In this document: positions 14,339 to 21,617 of the stretch, piece by piece | Layout of the letters: each line of letters starts with the position of its first letter | How positions within the stretch are numbered: position 1 is the stretch's first letter | From: Janthinobacterium sp. | GTDB taxonomy: Bacteria; Pseudomonadota; Gammaproteobacteria; Burkholderiales; Burkholderiaceae_D | Assembly: GCF_009923995.1 (NCBI RefSeq) | Contig: NZ_RFSK01000056.1 | Location: 1 to 38,718 of the forward strand | Length of the DNA: 38,718 bases | Direction: 5' to 3' | Notes under the pieces: model-generated | The model's input: only the letters and a program-made list of their open reading frames with translations | Told to the model about the DNA's origin: nothing | Database searches by the model: none | Program-made: the position numbers and the translations under genes

Positions 14339-14842
14339 CTAGCCCAGTTCGTATTCCTGCAGATAACGGGCAAACAGTTCCCCATCGGCCAGCGGGCATG
14401 CAAACCCCGCGCCCCAGTCGGCCAGCAGCAACTGTTCCTTCAGGGGCAGCAGCAACAGCTGCGGCATGCCATCGCTGCACCACAGGTCGCACACGATGCC
14501 CTTGTCGTCCAGACCGGCAAACAGGGTTTCCGTGCTGGCGCCGCCAAAGGCCAGCACATTCTTGCATTCCACGCGGTAACTGCCGTAGCCCGTGTAGACG
14601 GCGTCGTAGGGCGGCAAGACTTCGGCCAGCGCCAGGCGCAGCTGCTGCGCCGTCATGCCCAGCGCGGCCAGCGGCGACGGCTGCGCCTCGATCACATACA
14701 TGTCCGTCCAGCCGGCGCCGCTGCGATGCGCATCGGCGAACGCCTGCTGTTCGCCCATCTGGCTCAGACAGTGCTGCAAGTTATCCAATGGCAGCAGTTC
14801 AATCATGCAAAAATCATCTTCGTGATAATAGGCCTCTCTCAT
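14339..14842 (-). CDS. Hypothetical cytoplasmic protein
   Basis: 167 residues without signal peptide or membrane segment, acidic and rich in aromatic residues at the N-terminus (MREAYYHEDDFCMIELLPLDNL). The middle (VECKNVLAFGGASTETLFAGLDDKGIVCDLWCSDG) and the C-terminal ELFARYLQEYELG look like a compact alpha/beta protein, perhaps of the immunity/SMI1-like size class, but I cannot assign a family. Its start lies three bases after the upstream stop, with the ribosome site GGGGAA inside the upstream gene. Translation of the pair is therefore probably coupled. Confidence 0.7.
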   Translation of the reverse strand: MREAYYHEDDFCMIELLPLDNLQHCLSQMGEQQAFADAHRSGAGWTDMYVIEAQPSPLAALGMTAQQLRLALAEVLPPYDAVYTGYGSYRVECKNVLAFGGASTETLFAGLDDKGIVCDLWCSDGMPQLLLLPLKEQLLLADWGAGFACPLADGELFARYLQEYELG

Positions 14843-14845
14843 GGC

Positions 14846-15892
14846 TCAGTTCCCCAGCAAATCTTGCAGCTGTGCATTGCGCCGCGCCGTCAGCAGGGCA
14901 GCCCAGGTGTCGCCGGTGACGGACGGATAGCGCGCGGCGCCAAAATTCACCCAGGCATCGCGGTATGCCAGCCACAGGCGCTGCGTGGCGCGGATGCCAT
15001 CCTTGTCCACGGCGCCCGCATAGGTCTCGGCCGGCTTTTTCATGAGCTTGCCGTACAGGGCGTTGAGTTCCTTGTCCAGCGCCGCCGCCTGCGCCTTGCT
15101 CATGCCGGCAGGCAGCTTGCCCGCCTCGTATGCACGCACATCCTGCGCCAGCAGGTCGAGCTCGGCCGTGCGGGCAGCGATGCTCAGGGCGGCGCGTGCC
15201 GTGCCGCTCAAGTCCGTCTCATGGGCCGCGCGGGCGTCGGCAAACTTGCCGGCCGCCGCCTGCAGCTTCTGCAGCGCTGCCTGCGCCACGGCCGGCATGG
15301 CTGCACTGACTTTTTCCGTCGCCTGCGCCCGCACGCGCTGTTTCTGGCGTGCATCGATGGCGCTGCACACGCCCATCATGTAGCCGCTGGTGATGTCGTC
15401 GCACAGGTCGATCTGGCCGCGCCCGCTGGCATTGATCTGCTGCAAATGTTCGATGCGGCCCTGCATTTCGGCCGGCGCCGCGTCGATGCTGCACGCGTAT
15501 TTCAGCGCCAGCTGCGGGTCCTTCTGCACGCCCTGCCCGTTCTGGTACAGCATCATCAGCACGGCGCCGTTCTGCGTGGCCATCGCGCAATGACGCACGG
15601 GACGCCAGTCGGCGGGCTTGGGCGAGGACATACTCTTGGTATCGTAATACAGGTCCGTCGCCTGGCACTGCTGCAAGGAAGCAACAGCCGATGGCGCGGG
15701 CAGGTCGGCCGGCGGCGGCGCCGCATCCTTGACCTTCAGGCAACTGGCATACCAGGCCGTGCTTTCCGCGTGGCCCACGCCCATGGCGCTCGTATTCGGG
15801 TAGGGCACGGGCGTGGCCGCGAAGCCGGGGGCGGTCAGCAGCGCGCCCGTCCCCAGCAAGAGCGTTTTCAATAAGGATAGACTAATTTTCAT
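14846..15892 (-). CDS. Exported protein with Sel1-like motif and LprI/DUF1311-type domain
   Basis: 348 residues from the ATG at 15892 (MKISLSLLKTLLLGTGALLTAPGFAA), chosen because it begins a clear signal peptide; upstream in-frame codons give only Arg-rich sequence. Around residues 110-135 a Sel1-like repeat is visible (LMMLYQNGQGVQKDPQLALKYA). The C-terminal 100 residues (LDKELNALYGKLM...IRATQRLWLAYRDAW...LLTARRNAQLQDLL) match the lysozyme-inhibitor LprI-N/DUF1311 pattern, a small helical domain of periplasmic proteins. It has several cysteines. It is probably periplasmic, and a lysozyme-inhibitor role is possible but not shown. It is co-transcribed with the small gene at 14339. Confidence 0.8.
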   Translation of the reverse strand: MKISLSLLKTLLLGTGALLTAPGFAATPVPYPNTSAMGVGHAESTAWYASCLKVKDAAPPPADLPAPSAVASLQQCQATDLYYDTKSMSSPKPADWRPVRHCAMATQNGAVLMMLYQNGQGVQKDPQLALKYACSIDAAPAEMQGRIEHLQQINASGRGQIDLCDDITSGYMMGVCSAIDARQKQRVRAQATEKVSAAMPAVAQAALQKLQAAAGKFADARAAHETDLSGTARAALSIAARTAELDLLAQDVRAYEAGKLPAGMSKAQAAALDKELNALYGKLMKKPAETYAGAVDKDGIRATQRLWLAYRDAWVNFGAARYPSVTGDTWAALLTARRNAQLQDLLGN

Positions 15893-16068
15893 GGTGGACC
15901 GGCGCCAGCGTGAGTAAAGCGGCAAGTTTAACTGATCAGGCATGCCCCACCCGCCCGTCAGGCGTGCGGCGGCCCGGTAAGTAACGGTCCATGGCCTTGG
16001 CAGCAGAGGAAACGATGGGCAATAATGTTGCTCGCAGTACTCTTTTTTCAATTCTCCGGACCACGCCC

Positions 16069-18228
16069 ATGACCTCACCCCGTCTTCGCCGTTCCCTCGG
16101 CTCGCTGCTGATCGCAGCGGCCTGCGCTTCGCTGGCCCACGCCGCCGATACGGCCGCCGCCGCACCTGTTGCCGCTACGCAAGCTGTCACCAAACACGCC
16201 ATCACGCATGAAGACGTGTGGCTGATGAAACGCGTGGGCGCGCCCGTCGCCAGCCCGGACGGAAAGTGGGCCGTGTTTTCCGTTGTCGACAGCGCCTACG
16301 ACAACAAGGACCAATGGTCGGACCTGTGGATCAAGTCGCTGCTTGATGACAGCCCCGCGCGCCGCCTGACCTATTCCAAGGGCGGCGAAGGCGCCGTCGC
16401 CTGGTCGCCGGACAGCCGCCAGCTGGTGTTCGTCGCCAAGCGCGACGGCGACGACGCAGGCCAGATCTACCGCCTCGATGTGGCCAATGGCGGCGAAGCG
16501 CAGCGCCTGACGTCGCTGACCCTCGGTGCGCGCATGCCGAAATGGAGCCCGGACGGCAAGCAGTTGCTCTTCATCAGCGACATCTATCCAGGCAACAAGA
16601 CGGAAGCCGACGTCAAGCAGAGCGCGAAAGAGCGCAAGGAGCGCAAGTACAGCGCCCGCTCGTATGAAACGACGGCGCCCCGCTACTTCGACAAGTGGCT
16701 GACCGACAAGCAGGTGCGCCTGTTCGTCATCGATGCGCAGCCTGAGGCCAAGGGTGAGAACACAGCGCGCGACATCTTGTCGGGCACGCAACTGGTGACC
16801 CTGCCGGGCTTTGGCGGCGGCCAGGGCGACGAGGGACAATCGCTGGACGCCATCTGGACGCCCGATGGCAAGGCCGTCGTCTTCAACGCGGCCACCAACC
16901 GCGACGCGGCGCAGCGCGAAGCCGTGTATTCGCAGCTGTATCTGCTGCCCGTGGCGGGCGGCGAAGCGCAGCGTTTGACGCAGGACAAGTCCAGCTATGG
17001 CAGCCTGAAATTCGCCGCCGACGGCAAGACCCTGTTCGCCTTGAGCGACGCGCAGACGCCAGGCAAGGTGTATGACGTGAAACGCCTGGCCAGCTTTGCC
17101 TGGCCCATGAGCAAGCCGGCGCCTACCATCCTGACGGCCAAGCTGGACCGTTCGATTTCCCGCTACGTGCTGCCCGATGACGGCAAGCGCGTCATCTTCA
17201 GCTATGAACATGCGGGCCTGGAAAAGCTGTACTCGATCGACGCCAGGGGCGGCGACGTGCGCGACGAGCCCTCCTTGCCGACCGGCAGCATCGGCTCGCT
17301 GAGCAGCGGCGGCAAGTCGCTCGTGGGCGTGTGGGAATCGTCCATCAACCCGCCGGAAATCTATGCCTTCAACGGCAAGCAGCCGAAGCGCCTGACGGCC
17401 TTCAACACGGACAAGGCAAGCAAGATCGACTGGCAGGCGCCCGAGCACTTCTGGTTCACGACGGCCGATGGCCGCCAGATCCACAACATGCTGGTGAAAC
17501 CCGCCAACTTCGACCCGAACAAGAAATACCCCCTGTTTACCGTCATCCACGGCGGCGCGGCCAGCATGTGGCGCGACCAGTTCGTGCTGCGCTGGAACTA
17601 TCATTTGCTGGCCAAGCCCGGCTATGTCGTGCTGCTGACGGACTACAAGGGTTCCACCGGCTACGGCGAGGAGTTCGCGCGCTCCATCCAGTTCGACCCG
17701 CTGAAAGGCCCGGGCGACGAGATCAACCAGGGCGTCGATGAAGCCATCAAGAAATACCCATTCATCGACAGCACGAAACTGGCCGCCGGCGGCGCCAGCT
17801 ATGGCGGCCACCTGGCCAACTGGCTGCAAGCGACCACCACGCGCTACAAGGCCATCGTCTCGCACGCGGGCGAAATGGACTTGATCATGCAGTGGGGTAC
17901 CAGCGATGGCGGCTTCGGCCGTGAAACGAATGCAGGCGGCCCCGTCTGGTCGAACCTGCCCGTGTGGCGCGACCAGAGCCCCGTCATGCAAGCGGGCAAC
18001 CACGAAAAAGGCACGGGTTTCACGACGCCTATCCTCATCACCGTGGGCGAGCTCGACTACCGAGTGCCGGCCAACAATGCGCTGATGAACTTTGCTGTTC
18101 AGCAACGCCTGAACGTGCCGGCCAAACTGCTGGTCTTCCCGGATGAAAACCACTGGATCCTGAAGGGCGAGAACAGCCGCTTCTTCTATAGCGAAGTGGA
18201 AGGCTGGCTGGCCAAATACCTGAAATAA
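16069..18228 (+). CDS. Exported S9-family peptidase (prolyl oligopeptidase/acylaminoacyl peptidase type)
   Basis: 719 residues from the ATG at 16069, which begins a signal peptide (MTSPRLRRSLGSLLIAAACASLAHAA). In-frame codons upstream to 15991 add an implausible leader. A seven-bladed beta-propeller (about 50-460, with WSPDSRQLVFVAKRDG, WSPDGKQLLFISD and WTPDGKAVVF blades) shields an alpha/beta-hydrolase domain. The catalytic triad is S577 (GGASYGG), D663 (GELDYRVP) and H695 (DENHWIL). S9 enzymes cleave short peptides, often after proline or removing N-terminal dipeptides or acylated residues. The signal peptide places this one in the periplasm. The gene is monocistronic, ending at a bidirectional terminator. 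Confidence 0.93.
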   Translation: MTSPRLRRSLGSLLIAAACASLAHAADTAAAAPVAATQAVTKHAITHEDVWLMKRVGAPVASPDGKWAVFSVVDSAYDNKDQWSDLWIKSLLDDSPARRLTYSKGGEGAVAWSPDSRQLVFVAKRDGDDAGQIYRLDVANGGEAQRLTSLTLGARMPKWSPDGKQLLFISDIYPGNKTEADVKQSAKERKERKYSARSYETTAPRYFDKWLTDKQVRLFVIDAQPEAKGENTARDILSGTQLVTLPGFGGGQGDEGQSLDAIWTPDGKAVVFNAATNRDAAQREAVYSQLYLLPVAGGEAQRLTQDKSSYGSLKFAADGKTLFALSDAQTPGKVYDVKRLASFAWPMSKPAPTILTAKLDRSISRYVLPDDGKRVIFSYEHAGLEKLYSIDARGGDVRDEPSLPTGSIGSLSSGGKSLVGVWESSINPPEIYAFNGKQPKRLTAFNTDKASKIDWQAPEHFWFTTADGRQIHNMLVKPANFDPNKKYPLFTVIHGGAASMWRDQFVLRWNYHLLAKPGYVVLLTDYKGSTGYGEEFARSIQFDPLKGPGDEINQGVDEAIKKYPFIDSTKLAAGGASYGGHLANWLQATTTRYKAIVSHAGEMDLIMQWGTSDGGFGRETNAGGPVWSNLPVWRDQSPVMQAGNHEKGTGFTTPILITVGELDYRVPANNALMNFAVQQRLNVPAKLLVFPDENHWILKGENSRFFYSEVEGWLAKYLK

Positions 18229-18247
18229 GAACGGCACGGAACAGTCC

Positions 18248-18308
18248 ATGGCGGCGTTGCATTGCCGACGGCAGTACGAATCGCACGACCGGCAATGCGC
18301 CTTGCCCT
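18248..18308 (+). repeat. 61-bp dispersed hairpin repeat, copy 1
   Basis: ATGGCGGCGTTGCA (18248-18261) and TGCGCCTTGCCCT (18296-18308) flank 34 variable bases holding a TTGCCG...CGGCAA dyad and GTAC. The same two end blocks, also separated by exactly 34 bases, occur in inverted orientation at 38647-38707. It lies between the S9 peptidase stop and its terminator. Confidence 0.7.
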
Positions 18309-18339
18309 GAACGTGTTCTGAGGCGTTCTTGAAAAAAAG

Positions 18340-18377
18340 AAAAAGCCAGGCTCCGCTCACGCGGGCCTGGCTTTTTT
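18340..18377. terminator. Bidirectional intrinsic terminator between convergent genes
   Basis: AAAAAGCCAGGC pairs with GCCTGGCTTTTTT, with a GC-rich loop that itself pairs partly (CCGC/GCGG). A and T tracts on both sides serve the peptidase gene (+) and the MFS gene (-). Confidence 0.8.
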
Positions 18378-19669
18378 CATGCGGGCTGGACAGCGGCCAC
18401 GGCCGCTTTCTGGCGCTGTATCGCCAGCACCATCAGCGCGGCCACGAGGCAGGCGGCACCGGCCGCGAACAGGGCCGGGTTGTAGGTCAGCATCAGGGTG
18501 CGGATGCGGCCCGCGCCATACGCGGCCACGGCGGCGCCCAGCTGGTGGCCCGCGAAGATCCAGCCGAAGACCATGCCTGCCCGCTCCTTGCCGAAGGTGG
18601 CGCCCACCAGTTTCACCGTCGGCGGCACGGTGGCGATCCAGTCCAGGCCGTAGAACATGGCGAACAGGGACAGGCCGTACAGGGTGAATTCCGAATACGG
18701 CAGCCAGAACAGCGACAGCCCCCGCAAACCGTAGTACCAGAACAGCAGCTTGCGGTTGTCATAGCGGTCCGACAGCCAGCCCGACAATATCGTGCCGAAC
18801 AGGTCGAAGGCGCCCATCATGGCCAGCACGGAGGCGGCCGGCACGGCGGACAGGCCCGAATCGCCGCACAGGGAAATGAAATGCGTCTGGATCAGGCCAT
18901 TGGTGCTGAGGCCGCAGATGAAAAACGTGCCGAACAGTATCCAGAAGGTGCGGTTGGCCGCCACGCTTCGCAGGATCAGGAAAGGCGTGGCAAACGTCAT
19001 CCTGGCTGCGGGAGGCGCGCTCAAGGGCGTGGCCGGGTCGGCGCCATACGGGCGCAAGGCCACGTCCTGCGGCCGGTTGCGCATGCACAGGAAGGCCAGC
19101 ACGGCGACGATGGCGCAGCTGGCAAAGACGGGCATGACGGCCGTGCGCCAGCCGTAGTGCTCGATCAGCCAGGCGCCCACGGGCAGGAACAGCAGCTGGC
19201 CCGTGGCCGAGCTGGCCGTCAGCACGCCCACCACCAGGCCCCGGTGCGTCTCGAACCAGCGGTTGGCCACCACGGCACTGAGCACCAGCGCCGTCATGCC
19301 CGAGCCCAGACCCAGCAAAATGCCCCACAGGGCCACCAGCTGCCAGAACTGCGTCATGCGCGTGGCCAGCAGCATGCCGGTGGCGATCAGCCCCAGGGCC
19401 ACGCAGATGATATTGCGCAAGCCGAAGCGTTCCATGAGGATGGCGGCAAACGGCCCCATCAGGCCGAACAGCACGAAGCGCACGGCCAGGGCCGAAGAAA
19501 TCTGTTCGGCATCCCAGCCGAACTCGCGGCTCAGCGGCTGCATCAGCGCCCCTGGCAAGCCCAGGGCGGCGGACGAGGTTAATGCCGTGAGGAAAGTGAT
19601 GGCGACGACGACCCAGGCGAAGTGGATGCCGCGGCGCTCCAGCCATTGGGCGAAGGGATAGGAAAGCAT
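18377..19669 (-). CDS. MFS transporter
   Basis: 430 residues with about 12 transmembrane helices in two halves. The first half shows a motif-A-like ILMERFGLR loop (about 80) and GLGSGMTALVLSAVVANRWF (about 120-140). The second half shows SGWLSDRYDNRKLLFWYYGLRG. The start at 19669 has GAGGA upstream; longer in-frame readings to 19888 cross the terminator of the next gene and are rejected. Proteins of this look (AEQISSALAVRFVLFGLMGPFAAILMERFGLRN, VVANRWFETHRGLVVG) belong to the OFA/monocarboxylate-like branch of MFS. The substrate is unknown. The upstream region (19735-19780) is AT-rich and includes a small ATGACGATCAT dyad. Confidence 0.88.
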   Translation of the reverse strand: MLSYPFAQWLERRGIHFAWVVVAITFLTALTSSAALGLPGALMQPLSREFGWDAEQISSALAVRFVLFGLMGPFAAILMERFGLRNIICVALGLIATGMLLATRMTQFWQLVALWGILLGLGSGMTALVLSAVVANRWFETHRGLVVGVLTASSATGQLLFLPVGAWLIEHYGWRTAVMPVFASCAIVAVLAFLCMRNRPQDVALRPYGADPATPLSAPPAARMTFATPFLILRSVAANRTFWILFGTFFICGLSTNGLIQTHFISLCGDSGLSAVPAASVLAMMGAFDLFGTILSGWLSDRYDNRKLLFWYYGLRGLSLFWLPYSEFTLYGLSLFAMFYGLDWIATVPPTVKLVGATFGKERAGMVFGWIFAGHQLGAAVAAYGAGRIRTLMLTYNPALFAAGAACLVAALMVLAIQRQKAAVAAVQPA

Positions 19670-19780
19670 GCTGTCCTCATGAGAAAAAGTGGATGCCGCC
19701 AGGCGGCCACGCCATGCGGATGGCGCAGCGGCTGCGGCGGGTTTTCCCCATGTTATATTATGATCGTCATTTATACAATC

Positions 19781-19819
19781 AAAAAAAACCGGCGCCACGT
19801 CGCACTGCGCGGCGCCGGT
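19781..19819 (-). terminator. Intrinsic terminator downstream of the BON-domain gene
   Basis: On the minus strand ACCGGCGCC (plus 19811-19819) pairs with GGCGCCGGT (plus 19788-19796) and is followed by eight T. It lies about 105 bases after the BON-domain stop codon. Confidence 0.8.
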
Positions 19820-19874
19820 CAGGTCCCGCTCCCGGCTGCACCGTGTGTAAATCGGGCTCAGCCACGGCGCGACC

Positions 19875-19901
19875 GGAATGCATCCCACCGGGATGCATTC
19901 C
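19875..19901. repeat. Perfect 12-bp hairpin in the BON-gene 3' region
   Basis: GGAATGCATCCC (19875-19886) and its exact complement (19890-19901) enclose a three-base loop. There is no T tract, so it is an additional 3'-UTR stem between the stop at 19925 and the true terminator at 19781-19819. Confidence 0.7.
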
Positions 19902-19924
19902 CCCGGCCGGCCCGGCCCCGTGGG

Positions 19925-20656
19925 TTACTTCACCTTCAAGCCATTCTTCACGTCCGTCACGCCTTCCACGCCCCGCGCCAGGTCGCCCGCCTTCTTCACT
20001 TCGGTTTGCGATGGCACGAAACCGCTGAGCATGACGACGCCGTTCACCGTTTCCACGTGCACATCGAGCGCTTTCAGCGTGGAATCCTTGACGAGGTCGG
20101 CCTTGATCTTGGTGGTGATGACGGAGTCGGACATGGCCGTCTTGGTGCTGCTGGCCGCATTGCGCGTCACGCAGGCGGCCTTGGCCGTCGCATCCATGGC
20201 ATCGCAGTTTTCCTTCATCGCGGCAGGCGGATTCTGCGCCACATTGGTGCCGGCCCGCGCGCCCGTGCTCGCATCGGCCAGGGCGGCCGTTTTCGCCGCC
20301 TTGGCATCGTTCATGCACGTGGTTTTATCGGCGCCCGTGCGGTCGCCGCACTTGGCCTTGGCCAGGTCGTACTCGGCATTGGCCACGTCCTTGCGCGCCT
20401 TGGACAGTTCGCGCGGCGTGTTGCGGTACTGGGCCACGGCATCGGAATCGGCCTTGGCGCGCACCACCCTGGCCTCTTCCACGCAGACTTTCTTCGCGTT
20501 GCCGCTCTGGCTGTCGCAGGCGGCCTTGGCCTGCTTGTAATCGGCGGACGCCTTGTCCGTCAAGCTCTTGTACGAGGCATCCTGCGCCTGCGCGGGCGTG
20601 GCGGCAAGCAGGGCGCTGGCACTGGCGGCCAGCACGAGTGCGATCATTTTGTTCAT
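19925..20656 (-). CDS. Periplasmic BON-domain protein with three C-x10-C motifs
   Basis: 243 residues from the ATG at 20656, which has GAGAGGA upstream and starts a signal peptide (MNKMIALVLAASASALLAATPAQA). The mature N-terminal part is helical, Lys/Ala/Asp-rich, and carries three cysteine pairs each ten residues apart: C47/C58, C103/C114, C151/C162. Each sits in a related segment of the form KA-x-C-D-x8-C. The C-terminal 70 residues (about 175-243: SDSVITTKIKADLVKDSTLKALDVHVETVNGVVMLSGFVPSQTEVKKAGDLARGVEGVTDVKNGL) form a BON domain, as in OsmY, associated with envelope stability and osmotic stress. Probably periplasmic. It has its own terminator. Confidence 0.9.
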   Translation of the reverse strand: MNKMIALVLAASASALLAATPAQAQDASYKSLTDKASADYKQAKAACDSQSGNAKKVCVEEARVVRAKADSDAVAQYRNTPRELSKARKDVANAEYDLAKAKCGDRTGADKTTCMNDAKAAKTAALADASTGARAGTNVAQNPPAAMKENCDAMDATAKAACVTRNAASSTKTAMSDSVITTKIKADLVKDSTLKALDVHVETVNGVVMLSGFVPSQTEVKKAGDLARGVEGVTDVKNGLKVK

Positions 20657-20761
20657 GATGGTTCCTCTCTGGTTAGTTGATGCCCAGATTAGACCCCTGC
20701 CGGACGCAAAGCTCCGTGCGACAGCACACGCTGACCGGCCATCCACGGGGAAATTCATGGT

Positions 20762-21466
20762 TTATTTGTCGCTGCTCAAGCCCTGCCGCCACAATACTTG
20801 CGCCTGTTCAAATGGGGACCCAGGCCCATCGAACACTGCCCCATCGTCCGCCAGCGCCAGCCATGCCTGCGTGGCATGCGAACCGCCCTGTGCCGCGTCG
20901 CCGGCGCGCACGCCGCGCATCCACGCCAGCACATCCTGGTACTGCCCGGGGTGGCGCCCATGCATCCACGCCAGCGCCACCAGGTCCGCATAGGCTTCCT
21001 CGCGGCGCGTCTCGCGCAGCTCCTGTTCCAGCTGTGCCAGCTTGCCCTGCTGACGGCCCGACGGCAGGCCTTGCCGCTCGACAAAGCCGCGCGGCAAGGC
21101 ATGCCAGTCGCCTTGCGCATAGCGCTGGCAATGCCCGATTTCATGCGCCGTCATCGCCTCGATCATGGCATCCTGGCGCGCGGGCGCCACGCCATGCAAG
21201 ACACTCTGCGCCTGGGCATTGCCGCGCAGCGACAGCACCAGCTTGCAGCGCCCCGCTTCGTAGCCCAGCGCCAGCGGCACGGCGCCGGGCGCATCCTGGG
21301 GCTGGACGATGATATCGATCGGCAAACCTTGCGCACGCGCAAACGCGATGACGGGCTGGCCCGCCTGCAGCCAGCGGCTTTCCAGGTCGGTCAGATTCGA
21401 GGCAGCCACGGCGGACAAAGGGGACAAGGCGATGAGCAAGTTCATCAATAAGAGCGGTTTCAGCAT
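20762..21466 (-). CDS. Exported zincin-like metallopeptidase, uncharacterised
   Basis: 234 residues from the ATG at 21466, which begins a signal peptide (MLKPLLLMNLLIALSPLSAVAAS). An in-frame start at 21583 would put a long odd leader and cross the next gene's terminator. HEIGH (108-112) is a zinc-binding HExxH motif, and REEAYADLVALAWMH (about 155-169) supplies a plausible third ligand (Glu or Asp). The combination is typical of gluzincin-like proteases. I do not recognise the exact family. The ribosome site is poor. It lies 105 bases upstream of the BON gene on the same strand. Confidence 0.75.
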   Translation of the reverse strand: MLKPLLLMNLLIALSPLSAVAASNLTDLESRWLQAGQPVIAFARAQGLPIDIIVQPQDAPGAVPLALGYEAGRCKLVLSLRGNAQAQSVLHGVAPARQDAMIEAMTAHEIGHCQRYAQGDWHALPRGFVERQGLPSGRQQGKLAQLEQELRETRREEAYADLVALAWMHGRHPGQYQDVLAWMRGVRAGDAAQGGSHATQAWLALADDGAVFDGPGSPFEQAQVLWRQGLSSDK

Positions 21467-21562
21467 GGGATAGGCGGGAGGCAAGGACGGCAACCACTGC
21501 AGAGTAAGCGGTGCGGATATTTCCACAAGGAAAAACAGGCAACTTTTCAGAAAAAAAGACGA

Positions 21563-21590
21563 AAAAAAACCGGTGCAGGGCACCGGCTTT
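21563..21590 (-). terminator. Intrinsic terminator of the M49-type peptidase gene
   Basis: On the minus strand GCCGGTGC and GCACCGGT pair around three bases, followed by eight T. It lies 28 bases after the stop at 21618. Confidence 0.85.
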
Positions 21591-21617
21591 TCACCCTGAC
21601 AATCGCCAGGACCGCGT

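Noticed and set aside
16075..18360. 761-codon minus-strand frame opposite the S9 peptidase
   Set aside because: Antisense shadow; the plus-strand product has a full catalytic triad and propeller motifs.
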